Shown piece after piece: positions 5,918 to 12,830 of a stretch of 13,372 nucleotides of DNA. The translations under genes were made by a program, and so were the position numbers. The DNA comes from Oscillospiraceae bacterium (GTDB lineage: Bacteria; Bacillota_A; Clostridia; Oscillospirales; CAG-272): assembly GCA_015064195.1 (NCBI GenBank), contig SVSO01000065.1, positions 1 through 13,372 of the forward strand, read 5' to 3'. The notes beneath the pieces are model-generated. The model was not told where the DNA came from. It did not search any database and was given only the letters and a program-made list of their open reading frames with translations. Each line of letters opens with the position of its first letter. Positions within the stretch are counted from its first letter, which is position 1.

Positions 5918-7480
5918 TCAGTATTCGATTCCTGTGCCCCATGCCGCTTCGTATGCATGGGCGGAGAATTCTGTCAGCGACAATTCTCCGTCGCCGGAAA
6001 ACAGGACGGTCACATGATTGAAACCGGCAGTATGCTTCGGCTGTGTATGCACAACGGAATCGTCAACAAGCAGCGTCACCGCAGACTTATCCCATTCGAT
6101 TACCCATTCGCCGGAAGCGTTCGGCACAAGCTCCGTATACGGCTTGCCGATAACTTCTTCGTAACCGGCAGCACGGCGGTTGGGCATGAAATTCAGCCGG
6201 TCAAGGTAACAATCCGACAGCAGAATCCGGCAGTTTTCCGGAAGCGTTCCCGCAGTCGTCAGCTTTATGCGGCCCTTCGTGCCGTAGGGGAAGCTTGTGA
6301 TGGCGTGTGCCACATCATCATCCGTCGTGCGCATGACGATGCCGGCTTCGCTCTTGTCAAGATCGCTCACCCATTCGGCCCAGTTGTTTTGTACATCGGT
6401 TTCCTCCAGAAAATCCGGATCAAGCAGGGTCAGATACGCCTGCACCGATTTCCATGTGGAGCCATTCTTGCCCCACACGTCAAAATACTTCAACAAAATC
6501 TCTTTTTCGTTTGCCATTGCCGTGGTCGGATAGGCGTTGTGTACGCCGTTCTGATCGCCAATCACCTTTTTAGCAACAATCCGCGCACCATGAACCGTGC
6601 GCAGTCCATCATCCGAGATCGCCGCATGGAGGCACTGGCGCGCTGAGCTGTAGCGTACATTGGCCATGGGATGGCCGAGACAGTCGTTCCAAACGAGGAC
6701 GATACGGCCGTCCGGCATCTTCTGAAGCGTCGCCGGGGAGTTTGAGGATGGCAGCTTCGTCGGCTTCGGCTCACTCCAGCGCTCACCGCTGTCGTAGGAT
6801 ACCGCATACCACAGCCGATCCAGCACCGTGCGGATAAGCATGACCAGCACGCCGGGCTTCACTTCGGCAACCACCGGCTCCACCGCGCCGGATTCGCAGT
6901 TGGTTTCTTTATCGACAATCGTCACATCGGTGGACGCGTACCATGTGTCACCGTGATCGTCCGACCAAATGGTGTTTGAGACAAATTTTCCGTCCATATA
7001 AGTGGAAAACGGCACAACTATCCGCCCGGCATCTGTTTCGATGGCGTTGTTCAGCGAGCCGGTGTAGCGATAGAGGGCGGGAATGTCGGAGTAGAGCGGA
7101 TTCTCGCCGCGATAGCTGTCGAAGCGCACATAACCGATATGTCCGGCAAGCTCGTTTTTCTCCGGATTATACACAGTGATCGCCGACGCAAAAACGTGGA
7201 TGTATCCCTTGTGATCGGATTTCCACCCCTGCACGCAGAATGCGGTGTTCCTTTCCGGCCATTCATAAAGGAAATAAGGATGTCCCCATGTTTTTCCGCC
7301 ATCCTCGGAGATTCGTCCGAACAGATACTGCGTGCTGGGAGCAGCACTGCGTGCGTCATCCGGCTTTCCGTGTGCCATCAGCGAAAACAGCCGTCCGTCG
7401 GGCAGCTTTTCTACCCACTGGAGATTGTTGATAGAATCGGTGTATAAGAATGTGCAATTTTGATGCTTACGTTCTTCCAT
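5918..7480 (-). CDS. BNR/sialidase-fold beta-propeller protein, probable cytoplasmic glycosidase or lyase, 520 aa
   Basis: The protein carries the Asp-box repeats of the sialidase superfamily: SEDGGKTW (58-65), SDDHGDTW (173-180), SYDSGERW (228-235), and a degenerate SDDGLRTV (289-296). The block ESGAVEPVVAEVKPGVLVML (196-215) and SPATLQKMPDGRIVLVWN (248-265) match the BNR_2-type propeller family. A C-terminal part from about residue 370 looks like an added beta-sandwich domain. No signal peptide or lipobox is present, so it should be cytoplasmic, unlike most secreted sialidases. I could not find the FRIP motif of true sialidases, so sialic acid is not a safe substrate; related propellers include hydrolases and polysaccharide lyases. 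The ATG has GAAAGGA upstream and lies 5 bases after the MFS stop, as last gene of the lipoprotein-MFS-propeller operon. It likely acts on what the MFS protein imports. Confidence 0.85.
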   Translation of the reverse strand: MEERKHQNCTFLYTDSINNLQWVEKLPDGRLFSLMAHGKPDDARSAAPSTQYLFGRISEDGGKTWGHPYFLYEWPERNTAFCVQGWKSDHKGYIHVFASAITVYNPEKNELAGHIGYVRFDSYRGENPLYSDIPALYRYTGSLNNAIETDAGRIVVPFSTYMDGKFVSNTIWSDDHGDTWYASTDVTIVDKETNCESGAVEPVVAEVKPGVLVMLIRTVLDRLWYAVSYDSGERWSEPKPTKLPSSNSPATLQKMPDGRIVLVWNDCLGHPMANVRYSSARQCLHAAISDDGLRTVHGARIVAKKVIGDQNGVHNAYPTTAMANEKEILLKYFDVWGKNGSTWKSVQAYLTLLDPDFLEETDVQNNWAEWVSDLDKSEAGIVMRTTDDDVAHAITSFPYGTKGRIKLTTAGTLPENCRILLSDCYLDRLNFMPNRRAAGYEEVIGKPYTELVPNASGEWVIEWDKSAVTLLVDDSVVHTQPKHTAGFNHVTVLFSGDGELSLTEFSAHAYEAAWGTGIEY

Positions 7481-7485
7481 AATAA

Positions 7486-8721
7486 TTAGTCCTTTCGGGG
7501 AGTACGATAGAATAAATGATACGCGATGCCGCAGTAGAGCTGCGTCAGTCCGGCGGTCAGCATGAGAATCAGCGCCGGCAATGTTCCGTCAAAATGATCC
7601 AGCACCTGACCTGCGATCCAGCTTGCCAAGGCCGTGCCCGCCATGGTTTCCATCATGCGCAGGGACGTACAGCCGCCCGCGATTCGGTATGGCGTAAATT
7701 TTGCCAGCATGACCGGAATCGTGCCGTTGATGATGACATACAGGATCTGAATGATGACAAACAGAACGGCAAATCCTATCCAGCTTCCGGTAAGCACGGA
7801 GGCCGGGCCGAGAACGAGCAAAATCACGCTTGCGCCAAGGCAAAGCAGGCTTAAATACCGCGTTTTTCCGGCGACGGAATAGACGAGATTGCCAAGCACC
7901 GAGCCGAGAGTTGTCAGACTGACCAACAAAGAGAGTGCCACCGAGTCAAGCTCGAACAGATGGGATGCCACCAGCGTCAGGCTGATGATGATACCCGATG
8001 AAACACCGCGAAAGAAATTGGCGGCGGCGAGATGGGTAACGCTTTTGTCGGATAACAGCTCGGCAAGACGCGGGCGTGTGGTGGCCGGCGGCTCGGCGAT
8101 GGCTTTCATTCGCGAATTGAGAAAGGAGGTCAGTCCCGCGAATACCGCGCAGACGATGTACAGAATGAGCATACCGCTCATATAATCCACTGCGTCAAGA
8201 AAGAGCGGAATTCCCACGCTGATGACGATACAGAACAGATTGGAAATCAGTCCTGACACTGCCATCAGCCTCCCGTAATGCTCCATGTGGATGACAAGGT
8301 ACGGGATTTTGTAGGCGAAAATCGTCCGGAATCCGAAGGCGGCGTAATAAAGAATCACGCAGCCGAGGAGAATCGGAAAGACGAACGCCGTCTCTCCGAT
8401 AAAGCAAAGGACAGCAATCACGCCGAAAAACAGCAGAATGGGAAGATTTGCCAACGCCATGACAAGGATGGGATTTTTGAACCGGTCACACAGCACCGTA
8501 TTCAGCCCCATAGCCGCCACCTGCGCTGCCTGTCCGATGGCGCCCAGTGTTCCGATTTCGGCGGGGCTGCAGCCGTTGTGCAGCAGCAGTCCCTGCCAGA
8601 GCGTACCGCCGATGAACAGCGCCGCAAAGCAGGAGCAGATCTCCATTGCCAGATGCCGGGCGATGTTCCTTCGTTCGGCAGGATCGACCGTCGCTTTGGG
8701 GAAATGCGGTTTCAGGGTCAT
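7486..8721 (-). CDS. major facilitator superfamily (MFS) transporter, 411 aa
   Basis: About 12 hydrophobic segments are visible, roughly at 28-48, 55-75, 84-107, 112-130, 152-176 and 183-202, then after a charged loop (203-228) at 229-252, 262-284, 288-310, 315-335, 345-372 and 380-404. That is the 6+6 MFS pattern. CDRFKNP (78-84), between segments 2 and 3, fits the family's loop motif with D-R-[FK]. It sits in the inner membrane and should move a small organic molecule by ion coupling. The start codon overlaps the stop of the upstream binding lipoprotein by four bases (ATGA), with only a weak ribosome binding site (GAGG 15 bases back), so translation is probably coupled. The propeller gene follows after 5 bases. 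The pairing suggests import of the sugar-like substrate the propeller protein then cuts; export cannot be excluded. Confidence 0.9.
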   Translation of the reverse strand: MTLKPHFPKATVDPAERRNIARHLAMEICSCFAALFIGGTLWQGLLLHNGCSPAEIGTLGAIGQAAQVAAMGLNTVLCDRFKNPILVMALANLPILLFFGVIAVLCFIGETAFVFPILLGCVILYYAAFGFRTIFAYKIPYLVIHMEHYGRLMAVSGLISNLFCIVISVGIPLFLDAVDYMSGMLILYIVCAVFAGLTSFLNSRMKAIAEPPATTRPRLAELLSDKSVTHLAAANFFRGVSSGIIISLTLVASHLFELDSVALSLLVSLTTLGSVLGNLVYSVAGKTRYLSLLCLGASVILLVLGPASVLTGSWIGFAVLFVIIQILYVIINGTIPVMLAKFTPYRIAGGCTSLRMMETMAGTALASWIAGQVLDHFDGTLPALILMLTAGLTQLYCGIAYHLFYRTPRKD

Positions 8722-10178
8722 TTTGCGTTTTTGATTGCCTCGAACAGCTCGTTATATTTTTCCGTGACTGCCGTTTCGATTCTCGCCCAGCGCGACATGA
8801 TGTCGGTGGACTGGATCTTGACAAGCACATTGATCATCGCGAAGTTCTGGAGCTGCGTGCCGGAGGCGTCAAAGTTGCGGGTGAAGTCGTAGACACGGAC
8901 ATCGCTCGAATTGAGAAGACGGAACATTTCGATGTCATCCTCGGAATTCAGGAGCTTGCCCTCGATGTACTGATTGGTGACCGCTTCGGGCATATATTTG
9001 TGCGCGGTCGAGTAGAGCGCCTCGATGACAGCGCTGGTCATGTCCGCATCGTCGATGCTTCCCGGAACGAGCATCAGGCCGCCGGCCGAGAATGCGCGGT
9101 AATTCTCCTGCGTCTCATCGAGCTTCGGAACGGGCAGGATGCCGAACTCGAACGGCAGATCGCGGAGCGTATCCGCGCCGGAGCCGTAGTAGCAGAAGAG
9201 CGAATTGCCGTCAAAGAAGTTGTTCCAGTTGCCGTAATAGCCCGCATCGGAGGATTTTCTCAGTCCGATGATGCTTTCCATAATGCTGACTGCCCTCTCG
9301 GTATTGAATCCGAAGGTGAAGCCGTTCTCGTCCGACTTTACCGTCTCACCGCCGTAGCCGCAGTAGAGATACTGGAGCATGATCTCCTGCGTGGAGAAGC
9401 CGTAGAAGTCGGTCACATCGCGTGCGGAGTTGCCGTCGAGGTCGCGGTAGCTGTCCTTGATGAGGCCCATGAACGTATCGTGCGTCCATTTGCCCTCGCG
9501 GACGGTGTCGTATAAGCCCTCGACGCCAAGCTCCTCTGCCGCATCCTTATTGTAAAGGAAGCTCGACGGAAGCGAGGTCGGCATCGCATACGAGCCGGCG
9601 AGGCAGATGATCCGATCCGCGATCGTGTACGCATCGACTGCGCTCTTTACATAATAATCCTTGTCGAGATCGATGTATTTCAGGTCGGCGATGTTGTAGA
9701 GCATATTCTGCGAGAGAAGGGGCGTCATGTTGTCGAGCGTGAACGGCATGATCATCTCATATTCGCAGTCGTCGGCGAGATAGGCTTCCGTCACCGTCTG
9801 AACAACGTTCACCTCGGTGGTGGATTCCGCGCAGACGAGATCCACGCCGAGGCGGTCCTCCACCTCGCGCGTGACGCGGTAGCCGGCGTCGTTCATGACG
9901 TCGCCGTTTTCGGTATCGACAACCAGATTGAAGTAGTTTCTGCCGGTCGTCTCTGCGAGATTGCCGCCGAGATAGCAGAGGATATCAAAGGTCTTGCCGT
10001 CGAAGCGGAGATCGGACGGGAGGTCGTCGATGCCGGGGCCGGTCTCACGCGGCGCGGCAGTCGTCTCGGTCGTATCCGGAGCGGATGTCTCAGTGGTTGT
10101 GTCTCCGGAACCGCAGGAAATGCTGGCAAGCAGCAGAGCCATACACAAAATCGCGCTTGAAATTTGTCTAATTTTCAC
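8718..10178 (-). CDS. extracellular solute-binding lipoprotein, 486 aa, GTG start
   Basis: Residues 1-22 are a lipoprotein signal peptide (KIRQ, hydrophobic 7-20, SISC with Cys22), followed by a Thr/Glu-rich linker to about residue 45. The mature domain opens RFDGKTFDILCYLGG (58-72), like the other lipoprotein in the window, and continues with binding-protein features: DCEYEMIMPF (137-146), YNIADLKYIDLDKDYY (161-176), EGKWTHDTF (228-236). SYRDLDGNSARDVTDFYGF (243-261) is the Asp-rich calcium-loop-like segment seen in the paralogue. The reading frame begins with GTG at 10178, with AGAGGT about 9 bases upstream and a TTTACA/TATAAT promoter behind it. It is the first gene of a three-gene operon with an MFS transporter rather than ABC permeases, which is unusual for this family. 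The two lipoproteins are only distantly similar, so they may bind different ligands or related forms of one. Confidence 0.88.
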   Translation of the reverse strand: MKIRQISSAILCMALLLASISCGSGDTTTETSAPDTTETTAAPRETGPGIDDLPSDLRFDGKTFDILCYLGGNLAETTGRNYFNLVVDTENGDVMNDAGYRVTREVEDRLGVDLVCAESTTEVNVVQTVTEAYLADDCEYEMIMPFTLDNMTPLLSQNMLYNIADLKYIDLDKDYYVKSAVDAYTIADRIICLAGSYAMPTSLPSSFLYNKDAAEELGVEGLYDTVREGKWTHDTFMGLIKDSYRDLDGNSARDVTDFYGFSTQEIMLQYLYCGYGGETVKSDENGFTFGFNTERAVSIMESIIGLRKSSDAGYYGNWNNFFDGNSLFCYYGSGADTLRDLPFEFGILPVPKLDETQENYRAFSAGGLMLVPGSIDDADMTSAVIEALYSTAHKYMPEAVTNQYIEGKLLNSEDDIEMFRLLNSSDVRVYDFTRNFDASGTQLQNFAMINVLVKIQSTDIMSRWARIETAVTEKYNELFEAIKNAK

Positions 10179-10206
10179 AAAATTATACCTCTTTTCAAAT
10201 TAATTA

Positions 10207-10235
10207 TTGACATTATCATGCCTGTGTGATATAAT
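10207..10235 (+). promoter_or_regulatory. consensus sigma-A promoter of the second AraC-type regulator
   Basis: TTGACA (10207-10212), a 17-base spacer and TATAAT (10230-10235) are a full consensus match. The transcript would begin near 10242 and carry an 80-base leader before the ATG at 10326. The element overlaps the minus-strand operon promoter, and the two -10 boxes share bases 10234-10235. Confidence 0.85.
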
Positions 10236-10262
10236 TATACCACAATCGACCTGGAATGTAAA
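10234..10262 (-). promoter_or_regulatory. sigma-A promoter of the lipoprotein-MFS-propeller operon
   Basis: On the minus strand TTTACA (10262-10257), a 17-base spacer and TATAAT (10239-10234). The -35 region reads TTTACATTCCA, one base different from the glycyl radical enzyme promoter. The transcript would begin near 10227. Because it occupies the same DNA as the plus-strand promoter, RNA polymerase can probably bind only one at a time. Confidence 0.75.
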
Positions 10263-10272
10263 TCAGCGGCGC

Positions 10273-10296
10273 GGACATTATACAGATAAAATGTCC
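10273..10296. repeat. inverted repeat, candidate operator for the second AraC regulator
   Basis: GGACATT (10273-10279) and AATGTCC (10290-10296) are perfect inverted arms around a 10-base gap. It lies downstream of the plus-strand promoter and just upstream of the minus-strand -35, a position from which a bound protein could activate the minus operon and repress its own gene. It could instead form an RNA hairpin in the regulator's leader. Confidence 0.45.
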
Positions 10297-10325
10297 AAAT
10301 AATTAATGTATGGTTCGGAGGCATT

Positions 10326-11195
10326 ATGGAACCTGCTCAGTCACAGCTTATTACGGCAGACATCGGCGATCTGCGGACGATGTTCACAGGCAATCTTCCG
10401 CTTCGCGAAGTCTTTGCAGATAAGGAATCCTACATCCACTTTCACCGCCATTTCGAGTTTCATTATACCCTCTCGGGCAGCTTTCGGCTGGTGTCCGAGA
10501 AACCTTACGAGCTGTATCCCGGCGATATGGTTCTGATTCCGCCCGGCGTTCTGCACGCCACATCCGCAAGCCCTCACAAGCGTCTGGTGCTGGGACTTTC
10601 CCTCAATCGCGGGGAACGTCAGAACCGCACTTTTTCCGAATACCAGTATTACAGTATGATTTTCAGCACGCTCCATGAACCGCTCATCTTTCAGTCGGAG
10701 GAAATCGCCACCTATCTTGATTCCATGATGAAGCTGTATGCCAATGAAATTTCTGTTCACAAGCAAAAAATCATTCTGTCGATGCTGTTTTTACGCCTGG
10801 CAGAGCATATCGTGACATTAAAAGAACCGCCTGTGGACAAACTCATGTCCGGCGATATCCGCAGTGACAGCGATCGGCGTTGGCTCATCGAGAATTATTT
10901 AAGCAGCAATTATGCTGTACCGAATTCCATTGATGGACTGTGTGCGCAGCTGAATCTTTGCCGCCGCCAGACCGACCGCACCATCAAGCGGCTGTTCGGC
11001 GTGAGCTATCAGACGCTGATCGGACGGCGGCGTATGGAAGCGGCTGAATTGCTCATCCGCCGCACATCCATGCCTTTTCTCGATATTGCTGAGAGGATCG
11101 GATATGAATCTTATGCCGGATTTTATCTGGCAATCAAAAATCACTTTGGCAAAACGCCGGAGGAACTACGGGAGGAAACAAGTGAACATCATTGA
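10326..11195 (+). CDS. AraC-family transcriptional regulator with cupin sensor domain, 289 aa
   Basis: The N-terminal half is a cupin/AraC ligand-binding domain: IHFHRHFEFHYTLSGSF (37-53) supplies the H-x-H-x-H-x-E type pattern, and YPGDMVLIPPGVLHA (64-78) is the typical second cupin motif. Residues about 183-283 form the double helix-turn-helix domain: IDGLCAQLNLCRRQTDRTI (202-220) and LDIAERIGYESYAGFYLAIK (252-271), then HFGKTPEELR. The ATG at 10326 has CGGAGG (10316-10321). It is divergent from the lipoprotein-MFS-propeller operon across a compact, overlapping promoter region, and its 3' end overlaps the next gene by 14 bases. It probably senses the substrate or an intermediate and controls both operons. 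Confidence 0.93.
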   Translation: MEPAQSQLITADIGDLRTMFTGNLPLREVFADKESYIHFHRHFEFHYTLSGSFRLVSEKPYELYPGDMVLIPPGVLHATSASPHKRLVLGLSLNRGERQNRTFSEYQYYSMIFSTLHEPLIFQSEEIATYLDSMMKLYANEISVHKQKIILSMLFLRLAEHIVTLKEPPVDKLMSGDIRSDSDRRWLIENYLSSNYAVPNSIDGLCAQLNLCRRQTDRTIKRLFGVSYQTLIGRRRMEAAELLIRRTSMPFLDIAERIGYESYAGFYLAIKNHFGKTPEELREETSEHH

Positions 11196-11841
11196 TATTG
11201 ACGCGCATCCGCCGCTTGACGAAAAAAAGCGCACGGAATTTACAAAAGCACTGGCGGCACTTGGCATCAGGACTGCGCTGGGTGCGCCGCAGACGGAGGG
11301 GCTGACGGCACGGGAATGCAATCGCCGGGCGATGGCAGATTTCAACTGCCGTTCTCTGTGGGGACATCCCGACTGCGCGGATATGCTGGAGTCCGCCTCC
11401 CTCATCACCGTGGATGCGCCATGGATGGCCGATGCAGGGGAAGTTCTCGCCATTGCCGAGAATCGGCGCATTCCGGTGCTTTTGCAGAATGAAACCGCCG
11501 AGCAGATTCGTGCGCTGGCAGAAACCCATCCTGCCCTTACCCTCATCGCCGGCGGATTTTCTCCCCGCCCCATCATGCCAGCTCCCATGGCTGAGCTGAT
11601 GAGCGTGCATCCCCGGCTATTTCTGAATCTGTCCGGCCTCATCTGGCACGGAAATTATATCATGCACGAATGGATCAAAAAACTGCCAACGGATCGGATT
11701 TTGTTCGGTACAGCCTATCCCTTTGGCAATCCCGCCTCGAAGCTGGCTGGACTGCGCTGGGAGCTTCGGGATACGGATTCTTCCGTCATCGACGGAATTT
11801 TCGGCGGCAATGCCAGCCGGCTGTACACGGAGGTAAGATAA
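11182..11841 (+). CDS. degenerate amidohydrolase-fold protein, 219 aa, probable pseudoenzyme
   Basis: I choose the GTG at 11182, preceded by GGAGG (11171-11175), rather than the far upstream ATG at 11086, which lies deep inside the AraC gene. From this start the N-terminus reads NIIDIDAHPP and parallels the next protein's EIIDFHCHPG. The end (DRILFGTAYPFG at 171-182, GGNASRLY at 208-215) is the classic amidohydrolase-2 C-terminus. The catalytic residues are largely gone against its neighbour: first His of HxH is Asp7, the strand-5 His is Gln102, the strand-6 His is Gly124, and the Asp of GTDYP is Ala178. Only His9 remains. It should therefore not be a metal hydrolase. It is translationally coupled to the AraC gene upstream (14-base overlap) and the intact paralogue downstream (1-base overlap). 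Possible roles are partner subunit, ligand sensor or scaffold; this is inference. Confidence 0.8.
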   Translation: MNIIDIDAHPPLDEKKRTEFTKALAALGIRTALGAPQTEGLTARECNRRAMADFNCRSLWGHPDCADMLESASLITVDAPWMADAGEVLAIAENRRIPVLLQNETAEQIRALAETHPALTLIAGGFSPRPIMPAPMAELMSVHPRLFLNLSGLIWHGNYIMHEWIKKLPTDRILFGTAYPFGNPASKLAGLRWELRDTDSSVIDGIFGGNASRLYTEVR

Positions 11842-12608
11842 TGGAAATTATTGATTTTCACTGCCACCCGGGATACGATTTTCATCTCGGCAATCATGGA
11901 GTTGCCATCGATCCCAGACGCTTCCGCCATGATCTCATGGCAAACGGCATCACAAAATGCTGCGGCAGTATCATTGACCGCGCCATGTGCGGACGGCCGG
12001 TGAGCGAATATGAACAGCTTATTCCGGTGCTTAACAATCGTGCGCTTGCAATGCGGGAGCTGTGGGGCGATTTCTACGTTCCCGGCATTCATGTACATCC
12101 GGCATTTGTTGAGCTTTCCTGCCATGAGATTGAGCGCTGCCATGCAAAAGGCGTGCGGCTCATCGGGGAGCTGGTACCGTACATGATGGGCTGGTCGGTA
12201 TGCACATCACCAGAATTTCTTACCATCATGGAATGCGCCGCGGCGCATGAGATGATCGTGAACATCCATCCCACAAACACTGCCGATATGTACGCACTGT
12301 CGGCTGCGGTGCCGAGGCTGAAGCTGGTATGGGCACATCTCTCCGGCTACGGTGGATTTGACGACCATATCGAAATGCTCAAGCGGCATGAGAATGTGTA
12401 TTTCGACATCTCCGCCCACGGAACGGATACGGTTGGCACGCTCCGCCGGACGATTGATGCAGTGGGATGTGACCGTCTGTTGTTTGGTACAGATTATCCC
12501 GGCGTCGGCCCTGCATCGGACATTGCGGCGGTTCTGTTTGAGCCGCTCACCGATGATGAGCGTGAGGCGATTTTTTCACGTAACGCAAAGCGGCTGTTGG
12601 GAATATGA
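11841..12608 (+). CDS. amidohydrolase-2 family TIM-barrel hydrolase, 255 aa
   Basis: The start is the ATG of TAATG at 11841, coupled to the previous stop and preceded by GGAGG (11829-11833). The longer upstream extension of this frame overlaps the previous gene and is not used. Metal and catalytic residues are all visible: HxH at His7/His9 (DFHCHPG), GIHVHP (82-87), His143 in NIHPTN, His166 in VWAHLSG, and Asp218 in LFGTDYPG, ending in RNAKRLLG. Family members hydrolyse lactones, amides or esters, or decarboxylate and hydrate acids, in the cytoplasm with a zinc-type metal. Length is short for the family but complete. With the neighbouring propeller protein and glycyl radical enzyme, a sugar-lactone or sugar-acid substrate is a reasonable guess, not shown by the sequence. 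Confidence 0.88.
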   Translation: MEIIDFHCHPGYDFHLGNHGVAIDPRRFRHDLMANGITKCCGSIIDRAMCGRPVSEYEQLIPVLNNRALAMRELWGDFYVPGIHVHPAFVELSCHEIERCHAKGVRLIGELVPYMMGWSVCTSPEFLTIMECAAAHEMIVNIHPTNTADMYALSAAVPRLKLVWAHLSGYGGFDDHIEMLKRHENVYFDISAHGTDTVGTLRRTIDAVGCDRLLFGTDYPGVGPASDIAAVLFEPLTDDEREAIFSRNAKRLLGI

Positions 12609-12753
12609 AGAGAATAGGAGTCAGATGCTGAACAGTGTGATTGGCAGGAACTGAATGTGCTAAAAATAATGCGTTTTTTCGCTGTTGTTGTGCAGCAACA
12701 GGCAAGAGTCGTTCGTAATGTGTTTACATTTCACTCAGTCAAACTCCCCTCCT
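12609..12753 (+). other. intergenic junction between the catabolic cargo and leader B
   Basis: No gene is visible here. It contains a T run (12674-12679) without a convincing stem before it, a small hairpin CTGTTG / CAACAG (12682-12687 and 12696-12701), and TTTACATTTCA (12723-12733), identical to the -35 region of the glycyl radical enzyme promoter but with no -10 at the right distance. The right end of the inserted cargo probably lies in this stretch. Confidence 0.5.
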
Positions 12754-12825
12754 TCAATTATATATCATAAAAGTGATCCTCCGGATGGACTCCGGAGGAT
12801 CATAATCTATTTATAATGGAGGACA
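12754..12825 (+). repeat. leader repeat copy B with hairpin and ribosome binding site
   Basis: This is the second copy of the 72-base leader at 769-840. The differences are at the bases before TATCAT, one loop base, and the bases just before GGAGG. The stem is 12774-12785 with 12791-12802 around loop TGGAC, unchanged from copy A, so the loop tolerates change while the stem does not. TATCAT is at 12763-12768. GGAGG (12818-12822) sits 8 bases before the ATG of the amidoligase-like gene, so this copy is the active leader of a real gene. Confidence 0.85.
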
Positions 12826-12830
12826 CACAC

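Noticed and set aside
5894..6646. 250-codon open frame on the plus strand
   Set aside because: Antisense to the propeller gene and starting inside the terminator; the opposite strand has the clear Asp-box protein.
8646..9515. 289-codon open frame on the plus strand
   Set aside because: Antisense shadow of the second lipoprotein and MFS genes, with biased Val/Ala/Glu/Arg composition typical of a mirrored GC-rich gene.
11086..11181. N-terminal extension of the degenerate amidohydrolase from an upstream ATG
   Set aside because: It would overlap the AraC gene by 110 bases without a ribosome binding site, whereas GTG at 11182 has GGAGG and matches the paralogue's N-terminus.
11670..11840. N-terminal extension of the intact amidohydrolase
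   Set aside because: It overlaps the upstream gene in another frame; the ATG at 11841 has a good ribosome binding site and starts right at the conserved strand with HxH.
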